DNA of 57,683 bases. It comes from Variovorax boronicumulans NBRC 103145. GTDB lineage: Bacteria > Pseudomonadota > Gammaproteobacteria > Burkholderiales > Burkholderiaceae_C. Positions 44,219-50,813 of the stretch are shown here, piece after piece (positions within the stretch are counted from its first letter, which is position 1; each line of letters begins with the position of its first letter). The notes under the pieces were generated by a model, which saw nothing but the letters and a program-made list of their open reading frames with translations, searched no databases and was not told the origin of the DNA. The DNA lies in assembly GCF_001591345.1 (NCBI RefSeq), contig NZ_BCUS01000031.1, positions 1 to 57,683 of the forward strand. Reading direction: 5' to 3'. The position numbers and the translations under genes are program-made.

Positions 44219-45133
44219 ATGGCCATGTTGTTCCCCATCCTGGTTTTTCTGTCCGTGTCGCTGACGGTCATCGGCCTGGCGGTGTGGTTCTCCCCGTCGC
44301 GCACCGCGCAGCGGCTGCAGGCGGTGGCGATGCCGTCCGGCAAGTCGGCCTGGACCGAGACCGCCGTCAAGCTCGTCGGGCCGTTCGCGCAGCTGTCGTC
44401 GCCGACCGGCGACGCCGACCTGTCGCCGATGCGCGTGCGCTTTCTCAATGCCGGCATCCGCCACCCGGATGCGTACCTCATCTACTTCGGCCTGAAGACG
44501 CTGCTGCCGCTGGGCTTCGCGGCCGTCGCGTTCCTCATGCTGCGCGCGGCGGGTTCGGCGGGCGGCATGACGATGCTGCTGTGGCTGGCGCTGGCGGCGC
44601 TGGCCGGCTGCTACCTGCCCAACGCGCTGCTGTACCTTCGCATCCGCACGCGGCGCCGCGAGATCTTCGAGAACTTTCCCGATGCCGCCGACCTCATGCT
44701 GGTGTGCGTGGAGGCGGGGCTCGGGCTGGACGCCGGGCTGGCCAAGGTCACGGAAGAAATCCAGATCAAGAGCCGGGCGCTCGCACAGGAACTGCACTGG
44801 ACCAACCTGGAAATGCGCGCCGGCGGCACACGCGAGAAGTCGCTGCGCAACCTGGCGCTGCGCACGGGCGTGGAAGAAATAGGCACCTTCGCCACCATGC
44901 TGACCCAGGCGGACCGCTTCGGCACCAGCATCGGGGAGTCGCTGCGCGTGTTCTCGGACGACCTGCGCCACAAGCGCCAGGTGCGCGCCGAGGAGCTGGC
45001 GGCGAAGGTGCCGACCAAGATGCTGCTGCCACTGGTGCTGTGCATCTTCCCGTGCATCTCGCTCGTGATCCTGACGCCGGCGGCGATCCGCGTGATCCGG
45101 ATGATCGGGCCGATGCTGACCGGGCATCAGTAA
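44219..45133 (+). CDS. tadC: TadC inner-membrane platform protein
   Basis: The 304-residue product has a first helix at 3-23, a double helix near 90-140, the T2SSF signature FPDAADLMLVCVEAGLGLDAGLAKVTEEI and a last helix near the C-terminus. It pairs with TadB. It ends the tad operon; the typical TadD TPR protein is not present here. A G/C-rich inverted repeat (GGCGGCGC 45136-45143 and GCGCCGCC 45160-45167) follows, between it and the converging response-regulator gene. Confidence 0.92.
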   Translation: MAMLFPILVFLSVSLTVIGLAVWFSPSRTAQRLQAVAMPSGKSAWTETAVKLVGPFAQLSSPTGDADLSPMRVRFLNAGIRHPDAYLIYFGLKTLLPLGFAAVAFLMLRAAGSAGGMTMLLWLALAALAGCYLPNALLYLRIRTRRREIFENFPDAADLMLVCVEAGLGLDAGLAKVTEEIQIKSRALAQELHWTNLEMRAGGTREKSLRNLALRTGVEEIGTFATMLTQADRFGTSIGESLRVFSDDLRHKRQVRAEELAAKVPTKMLLPLVLCIFPCISLVILTPAAIRVIRMIGPMLTGHQ

Positions 45134-45175
45134 GGGGCGGCGCACGCGGCGCGCAGCAGGCGCCGCCGCAGCGCT

Positions 45176-45871
45176 TCAGGAGGCCAGCGTGTCGAGCTGG
45201 TGCTTGATCGCGTAGATGTACAGCTCGAGCCGGTTCGTGACGCCCAGCTTCTGGTAGATCGCGCACAGGTGGTTGCGCAGCGTGTGTTCGGTGACGAAGG
45301 CACGCTCGGCCAGCGCCTTGTTGGAGGCGCCGCAGCCCGTCGCGACGATCCGGATGATCTCGCGCTCCTTGTGCGTCAGCGTGGCTTGGCGCGCCGTGTC
45401 GGGGTCGGCCTTCGGCGGCTTCCTGGCCGACGTGAGTTCGGAGAAGACACGGCCCATGGTCTGCGCGTCGACGCACAGCTCGCCACGGAACACGCGCTCG
45501 ATGGCGTCGAGCAGCTGCTGCGCCGACGCGTCCTTGCCCACCACGCCGCGCGCGCCGCGCAGTATGGCCAGGTCGAGCGTGCGTTGTTCTTTCTCGGCCG
45601 TCAGCACCATCACGCGCGACACCTCGTTGGTCAGCAGCCGGGGCAGGATGTCCAGCGCGCTGTGGCCGTCCAGGTCGAGGTCGAGCACGATGACATCGGG
45701 CGCGAGGCTTTGCGCCGTGGCCACCGCTTCGTCGCAACAGCTGGCCGTGCCGACCACCTTCATGCGCGGTTGCTCGCCGTCGATCAGCTTCGACAGGCCC
45801 CACAGCATGGTCTTGTGGTCGTCCACGAGCAGCACGGCAATGGGATGGTCGGGATGGTCGAGGGTTTGCAT
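45176..45871 (-). CDS. NarL/LuxR-type response regulator
   Basis: The 231-residue protein has a receiver domain (about 10-130: AVLLVDDHKTMLWGLSKLI, phospho-acceptor Asp64 in VIVLDLDLDG, Lys in VVGKDAS) and a C-terminal LuxR-type HTH (about 165-225: LTHKEREIIRIVATGCGASNKALAERAFVTEHTLRNHL). AAGGAG precedes the ATG. The partner kinase gene is just upstream with 32 bases between. It converges on the tad operon, so control of pilus genes is plausible but not shown. Confidence 0.93.
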   Translation of the reverse strand: MQTLDHPDHPIAVLLVDDHKTMLWGLSKLIDGEQPRMKVVGTASCCDEAVATAQSLAPDVIVLDLDLDGHSALDILPRLLTNEVSRVMVLTAEKEQRTLDLAILRGARGVVGKDASAQQLLDAIERVFRGELCVDAQTMGRVFSELTSARKPPKADPDTARQATLTHKEREIIRIVATGCGASNKALAERAFVTEHTLRNHLCAIYQKLGVTNRLELYIYAIKHQLDTLAS

Positions 45872-45903
45872 GACGGACTCCTTCCTGTGTCTGCGGCGGG
45901 CGG

Positions 45904-47592
45904 TCAGATCGGGATTTCGATCCGCACCGCCGTGCCGCCATTCGCGCATCGGTCGACATGCGCCTGGCCGCCCAGGGCCGCGGCGCGCTCGGTGAGGGAG
46001 CGGGGGTGGAAGGCGGTGAAGCTTTCCTGGCAGGCGTCGTTCTCGATGCACAACGCCAGCTGGCCGTTCTTGCAATCGATGCGCACGCTGCCGTGGCGCG
46101 CATGGGTGTGCTTGCAGATGTTGTTCAGCCCTTCGCTCACCATCTGCAGCAGCTCCGCGGTCACGCGGTCGTCCAGGTGCAGCGGACCGTCGACGGCCAT
46201 CACGATGTCGATGTCGATGCCGTACAGGCCCTTGATCCGCGCGGCCTGGCGCTCCAGGTGGGGTCGCACGAGCCCGCCGGGATCGTCGTTCGCACCGTGC
46301 CTGACTTCGCCGGCGTAGCGGCGCAGGTCGGCGATCACGCCGTCGGCCACGTCCGCGAGTTTGTCCAGGTCTTCGCGCAGCGGGTTGTCGGCGGCGGCCC
46401 GCTTGCGCAGCGCGCACAGGCCCATGCGCAGGCCGATGTAGGGCTGGATGGCGGTGTCGTGCAGGTCGAGCGCGATCTTCAGGCGCTCCGTCGACGCAGC
46501 TTCGGAGGCCATGCGGTCGAGCACCTCGATGGTCTCGATGACCGGGAAGATCTGTTCCATGAGGTGGGCGAGGAACAGCGCGTCGGACTTGCCCAGCCGC
46601 CCGTCGCGCGACGAGATGAACACCCGGCCTTCGCCCAGGCGCATCGGCAGCGGCGCGCTGATGAAGGCCCGCGCCTCCAGCAGGGCGGCGATGGTGGTGC
46701 AGTGCGCAGCGCCGGCTTCGTCGGCGCTGCGCCACGCGGTAGTGCCCGCTTCGAAGACACGGTGCTGCGCGCGCAGGTGGTTCAGCGGCCAGGGCAGGCG
46801 GTTGCTGAGCACGACGCTGTCGGGCGCCAGGGCCATGAGCGGCGATTCCGCGAGGCGGCCGATGGTCTCGATGCTCACCTGCTCGCAGGTGTCGTCCTCG
46901 CGCAGCGTGCGCAACAGCCAGGTGCCGGTGGCGAGGTCGCGCGTCAGCAGGATGCAATGGCTGGCCCGGAAGAAGGCCAGTGTGCGCTCCATCGTGCGGG
47001 CGATGGTGCGCCCGGCGCCGAAGCGCGGGTTCGACAGCTGGCTCACGTCGCCCAGCAGCGCCAGGCGCCGTTGCAGCGCCAGCTTGGAGCCGCCCCAGTA
47101 CACGATCATGTGCCCGAGCGCCAGCAGGAAGGCGGTGCGCATCAGCAGCTGCGACGTGTCGCCCGTGCACGTGGCCAGCCCGCAGGCGGTGAATGAGGCG
47201 ACCGAGGCGATCGTCACGCGGGCGCCTTCCTCGAAGCCCCAGCGGAACGAGGAGGTGAGGATGGCGAAGAAGTAGAAAAGGAAGAACAGGCTGTGGGTGC
47301 CGTCGGTCACCGCCACGATCAGCGTGAACCACAGCACGTCGGACCAGTGGATGGTCCGGCCCTGGAAGTAAGGGCGGCCCACCGCCGTGCAGACGTGGAT
47401 CAGCAGGCTGTGAAGGATGTAACCGAGGAAGGCCAGCCAGACCGTGGCGGGAACCTGGTTGTGGCTATCGGCGGCGTCGACCGTGATCGCCAGCAGGGCC
47501 GAGATCGACAGCACGAGGCGCATGCGTCCCACCATGAGCGCATCCGCCGCCAGGCTGGCGTCGATGCTGGGGGCGGAGCCGCGCACTCGCAT
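45904..47592 (-). CDS. Membrane histidine kinase, NarX/DesK-like (HisKA_3)
   Basis: The 562-residue sensor has about six N-terminal helices (about 20-170) with little periplasmic sequence, so it may sense a membrane or intramembrane signal. A GAF-like region (about 190-355: AFFRASHCILLTRDLATGTWLLRTL) comes next. The dimer/phospho-acceptor motif is LDLHDTAIQPYIGL with His378. A HATPase domain ends the protein (VSEGLNNICKHTHARHG, then the ERAAALGG loop). It should phosphorylate the response regulator encoded directly downstream. Confidence 0.9.
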   Translation of the reverse strand: MRVRGSAPSIDASLAADALMVGRMRLVLSISALLAITVDAADSHNQVPATVWLAFLGYILHSLLIHVCTAVGRPYFQGRTIHWSDVLWFTLIVAVTDGTHSLFFLFYFFAILTSSFRWGFEEGARVTIASVASFTACGLATCTGDTSQLLMRTAFLLALGHMIVYWGGSKLALQRRLALLGDVSQLSNPRFGAGRTIARTMERTLAFFRASHCILLTRDLATGTWLLRTLREDDTCEQVSIETIGRLAESPLMALAPDSVVLSNRLPWPLNHLRAQHRVFEAGTTAWRSADEAGAAHCTTIAALLEARAFISAPLPMRLGEGRVFISSRDGRLGKSDALFLAHLMEQIFPVIETIEVLDRMASEAASTERLKIALDLHDTAIQPYIGLRMGLCALRKRAAADNPLREDLDKLADVADGVIADLRRYAGEVRHGANDDPGGLVRPHLERQAARIKGLYGIDIDIVMAVDGPLHLDDRVTAELLQMVSEGLNNICKHTHARHGSVRIDCKNGQLALCIENDACQESFTAFHPRSLTERAAALGGQAHVDRCANGGTAVRIEIPI

Positions 47593-47939
47593 GGGGATGC
47601 ATCCTGTGCATGGACCATGTCAGGCACCGCGACAGATCGCGGTACGGACGGGAGCGCTTGGCAGTGACAGTTTGGAATACATTTTTCTTGCCAGAGACCA
47701 CAACGTGTGACGAGTTCACATTACTACTTTGGTGTTCAGATGCAATTGAAATCTTGTTCCATTAACATTTGGTAACTATATTTGCATTAGATTTCATGCG
47801 GATAAATGGGCCACTGCACGAGGGTGGCGAGAGGTCATGGCGCCGGCAGGGGAGGCCCCGGAGAGGGTGAGGTACCTCAACGGGGCGTCCGCCCGCCTTG
47901 GCAGAGGCGCAGGCCGCGGTGTAACCCGGTTGCGCGGCC
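47593..47939. other. Intergenic region with an A/T-rich patch
   Basis: This 347-base gap lies between the kinase gene (leftward) and the 3' end of the antiporter gene. Bases 47690-47805 are clearly A/T-rich compared with the rest of the window. It should hold the promoter of the kinase/regulator pair. I cannot assign -35/-10 boxes with confidence and see no gene. Confidence 0.5.
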
Positions 47940-49091
47940 TCAGGGCAGGAACAGCAGCATCCCGTACACCGCAAACAGCATCAGGTGCATGAGCCCCTGG
48001 ATCGGCGAGGTGCGCTGCCCGTTGAAGCTCAGCAGGCTCAGCACCGCCGTCACCGCGAACAGCAGGGTTTCGGCGCCCGAGATGCCCATGAGCACCTGTT
48101 TGCCCGTGACCAGCCCGATGACCAGCACGGCCGGCACCGTGAGCCCGACGGTGGAGACGAAGGCGCCCAGGCACAGGTTGATGGCGCGCTGCATCTCGTT
48201 GTTCATCGCGGCGCGCACGGCGGTGATCGACTCGGGCGTGAACACGATGATGGCGATGAGCACGCCGCCCACCGCCGCGGGCGCGCCGGCCGCGGCAATG
48301 CCGTAGTCGGTGACCACCGCGAGGTAGTGCGCGAGCAGCACGATGGGCAGGATCATCGCGAGCAACAGCAGCGAGCGAACGACCACGGCGCGTTTGTCCA
48401 GGCGGGCGTGATCGGCCTGCGCGGCAGGCGAGGGTGCGGTCGCCCGCACTGACATCCGCCCCGGAGCCGGCTGGATGAAGAAGCGCTGGTGGCTGCGCAT
48501 CTGCATCCAGAGAAAGGCGCCATACAGCACGGCCGTGAGCACCGACATGCCGATCGCCTGCACCGGCGTGAACTCGCCCGCGCCCGAGCTGTGGTTGGGC
48601 AGCACCAGCGCCGTGCCGGTCAGCAGCACGATCATCGACAGGTAGGCGCCGGCGCCCTGCGCGTTGTATTCCTGGTCGCCGTGGCGGGCCGCACCCGCGA
48701 TCAGGCAGATGCCGATGACGAGGTTCAGGATGATCATCATCACGGCGAAGATCGAGTCGCGCCCGATGGTCGGAAACTCGCCCGGGCCCAGCAGCACCGA
48801 GGCGATGAGGATCACCTCGATCGACACGATCGAGAGCGTCAGGATCAGCGTGCCATACGGCTCGCCCAGCTGGTGCGCCAGGTGGTCCGCCTCGCGCACC
48901 ACGCCGAACGAGGCGGCCAGGATGGTGACGAACAGCGCCAGGAAGACGCAGCCGGCCACCACGGGGCTGATCGGCGCGGCCAGCCAGCGGTCGCCGAAGG
49001 CGACGAAGAGCCCGACCACGAGCCAGGCGGCGGCGATCAGGGCCCAGGTGGCGGGCGGCACGAGGCGGGCGGGGGAGGATGTTGTTGTCAT
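47940..49091 (-). CDS. ChaA-type calcium/sodium-proton antiporter
   Basis: The 383-residue product has about 11 helices and the CaCA-family repeats: GEPYGTLILTLSIVSIEVILIAS in the first half and VGGVLIAIIVFTPESITAVRAAMNNEMQRAINLCLGAFVSTVGLT in the second, each with the acidic residue that binds cation. This fits ChaA of E. coli. It exchanges Ca2+ or Na+/K+ for protons. It follows a 60-residue membrane protein gene by seven bases. Confidence 0.92.
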   Translation of the reverse strand: MTTTSSPARLVPPATWALIAAAWLVVGLFVAFGDRWLAAPISPVVAGCVFLALFVTILAASFGVVREADHLAHQLGEPYGTLILTLSIVSIEVILIASVLLGPGEFPTIGRDSIFAVMMIILNLVIGICLIAGAARHGDQEYNAQGAGAYLSMIVLLTGTALVLPNHSSGAGEFTPVQAIGMSVLTAVLYGAFLWMQMRSHQRFFIQPAPGRMSVRATAPSPAAQADHARLDKRAVVVRSLLLLAMILPIVLLAHYLAVVTDYGIAAAGAPAAVGGVLIAIIVFTPESITAVRAAMNNEMQRAINLCLGAFVSTVGLTVPAVLVIGLVTGKQVLMGISGAETLLFAVTAVLSLLSFNGQRTSPIQGLMHLMLFAVYGMLLFLP

Positions 49092-49098
49092 GGGCGTG

Positions 49099-49281
49099 TC
49101 ACTCCGACATCAAGAGGGAAGCCAGGGCCAGCAGGCCGCTGCCAGCGAGGCTCAGCCCGCTGGCGGTCCACAGGGCTTTCACGTCGCGCGGTTCGCAGCC
49201 TTCGCGGCGCGCATGCCAGGCGGCGTAGGCCAGGGCCACCGCCATGGTCAGCGCGGGCCAGTGCAGATCAAGATCGTTCAT
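49099..49281 (-). CDS. Small membrane protein upstream of chaA-like gene
   Basis: The 60-residue product (MNDLDLHWPALT start) has two short hydrophobic helices, WPALTMAVALAYAAWHA and LSLAGSGLLALASLLM, joined by a charged loop. It is seven bases from the antiporter start and overlaps the upstream small gene by ATGA, so the three are probably one transcript. It could be a small subunit or regulator of the antiporter. The family is not recognised. Confidence 0.55.
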   Translation of the reverse strand: MNDLDLHWPALTMAVALAYAAWHARREGCEPRDVKALWTASGLSLAGSGLLALASLLMSE

Positions 49282-49481
49282 CGCGCGGCCCCCGATGCGG
49301 CGCGTGCGCGCGGGCATTCGGCGCGGTAGGACAGCCGGGTCGGGCCCGTGCGCACGTGCAGGCGCACGGCGCCGAGCGTCAGCCGGAAGGCATCCGGCAC
49401 GGTGGCGCGAGCGGGAGGACGGCGGAAACGGGAGAAGAAGCGTTGCGCGGCGAGGCGCCAGGAAGGGAGCAGTGCGGCCAT
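49278..49481 (-). CDS. Small basic protein, unknown
   Basis: The 67-residue frame is very Arg/Ala-rich (MAALLPSWRLAAQRFFSRFRRPP start) with pI clearly basic and no membrane helix. The stop overlaps the ATG of the 60-residue membrane protein, which is the main reason to consider it real. No family is recognised. High-GC DNA often gives Arg-rich false frames, so confidence is limited. Confidence 0.35.
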   Translation of the reverse strand: MAALLPSWRLAAQRFFSRFRRPPARATVPDAFRLTLGAVRLHVRTGPTRLSYRAECPRARAASGAAR

Positions 49482-49616
49482 GTCGAAACTTCGCGAGAAG
49501 TCAGGAAAGGGCCGTCCCTTGCAAGGTGAAGGTGCAAGACCGAGGTCGTCCTCGGCCCGGTTCGCGCAGGGCGCGCGAACGAAAAAATGATAGCAGGGAA
49601 ATCGGAACCGACGCCC

Positions 49617-49820
49617 TCAGCCCCCGCGTGCGCGCACCTGGGCCGCATGCAGGAGGCGGGCGCTGTCCACCTTCTGCTTGGACAGGAGCCGCATCTTGCT
49701 GCAACTCGAGCAGCGGTACAGGCGCAGCCAGGGCAGCAGGCGCATCCACCCTCTGCGCGGCTGGCGGTCCATGTCCTGAAGGTGGCAGGGGCAGGCGGAA
49801 ACCGAATGAGTCGACGACAT
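49617..49820 (-). CDS. Small Cys-pair protein
   Basis: The 67-residue product has a CPC near the N-terminus and a CSSC after the stretch RRGWMRLLPWLRLYRC, giving a possible four-Cys zinc site (CxC and CxxC) with an amphipathic, basic middle. No family name can be assigned. The ribosome site is weak. It stands alone on the minus strand. Confidence 0.5.
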   Translation of the reverse strand: MSSTHSVSACPCHLQDMDRQPRRGWMRLLPWLRLYRCSSCSKMRLLSKQKVDSARLLHAAQVRARGG

Positions 49821-50077
49821 TTGTCAGAGTGACCATGCTGTCCAGATCCCACCCTGACCAAGCTCTGCGGCTCTTCGGCTACTGGGAATTGAAAGTATTC
49901 ATTCTTACGACAAATGTAAACAAGCACACTCACCTGATTTAGGTATTCGCGCCCCGATTTCCTCGGTTTCGGTCACACCCCGTTTCACTTCTCCCGCGCT
50001 TCCTGTGCACCAGTTCACAGAGGGAAAGCCGCCAGTTGACCGGTGTAAACTGCCCGGTTTTCTCCCTCTCTCGCGGT

Positions 50078-50782
50078 ATGGTGCAAGTGTCACGGCGCAC
50101 AGGCTTCACCGGCTCGGCGCTCACTCGCTTGCTCGCTCAATTGAGTGACATCGACGTTCCCGAATCCAGGCAAGCCCTCGCGGATCGTTTGAGTCAGTGG
50201 TTCAGTTGGACCGACGCCATCTCCTTGTCTGCAGCTTTGGATTCCGATCTGGGCGTCGCCGTGTCCGGCGCCCGGGCGTCCGAGGGCGCCGAGGAGGCGC
50301 AGGAGTGCGCGCGCCTGAAGGCCGCGCTGGCCAAGGGCAATGCCGACGGCGGCGTGGCCTCGGTGCTGCCGGGCGCGAACGACGACTTTCCGCCGTACCG
50401 CCGCCGCTACTTCGCGCGGCAGCAGGCCATGGAAACGGCCATCGAACCGCTGCGCGCGCGCCTGCGGGCCCGGCTCGCCACCCGCTCGCCCGAGCTGGCC
50501 CGGCTGGCCGCGGTGGACGCCATCCTGGAACAGGTGGTGGGCGCCCGCGAACGCAGCCTGCTGGCGAGCGTGCCGACGCTGCTGGAGAAACACTTCAAGC
50601 GCCTGCGTGAGGCCAACCAGGCCGCGCAGGACGCCAATCCCGACACCCCCCAGCCGCCACCGACTGCCGCCGGCGGCTGGCTGAACGTGTTCGGCCGCGA
50701 CATGCAAAGCGTGCTGCTGGCCGAGCTGGACATTCGCATGCAACCGGTCGAAGGCCTGCTCGAAGCCCTTCGCGACCGCTAG
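50078..50782 (+). CDS. DUF3348 protein, first gene of a motor-like operon
   Basis: The 234-residue cytoplasmic protein is mostly helical and resembles DUF3348 proteins: GFTGSALTRLLAQLSDIDVPESRQALADRLSQWFSWTDAISLSAAL at the start, FPPYRRRYFARQQAMETAIEPLRARLRARL in the middle and WLNVFGRDMQSVLLAELDIRMQPVEGLLEAL at the end. It has no signal or membrane helix. It is 31 bases upstream of the MotA/ZorA-like gene. In other Burkholderiales it is, to my knowledge, found with the same three neighbours. Its function is unknown; a cytoplasmic partner of the motor is inferred from position. Confidence 0.8.
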   Translation: MVQVSRRTGFTGSALTRLLAQLSDIDVPESRQALADRLSQWFSWTDAISLSAALDSDLGVAVSGARASEGAEEAQECARLKAALAKGNADGGVASVLPGANDDFPPYRRRYFARQQAMETAIEPLRARLRARLATRSPELARLAAVDAILEQVVGARERSLLASVPTLLEKHFKRLREANQAAQDANPDTPQPPPTAAGGWLNVFGRDMQSVLLAELDIRMQPVEGLLEALRDR

Positions 50783-50813
50783 CCTGCCGCCCTACAAGAG
50801 ACAACAAGCTTCC

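Noticed and set aside
41840..45145. A 1101-codon minus-strand frame opposite cpaF, tadB and tadC.
   Set aside because: Same kind of antisense artefact; the plus strand encodes three well-conserved Tad proteins.
45136..45167. Bidirectional terminator between tadC and the response regulator.
   Set aside because: The 8-bp inverted repeat has a 16-base loop and no T tract on either side, so I mention it only as a hairpin.
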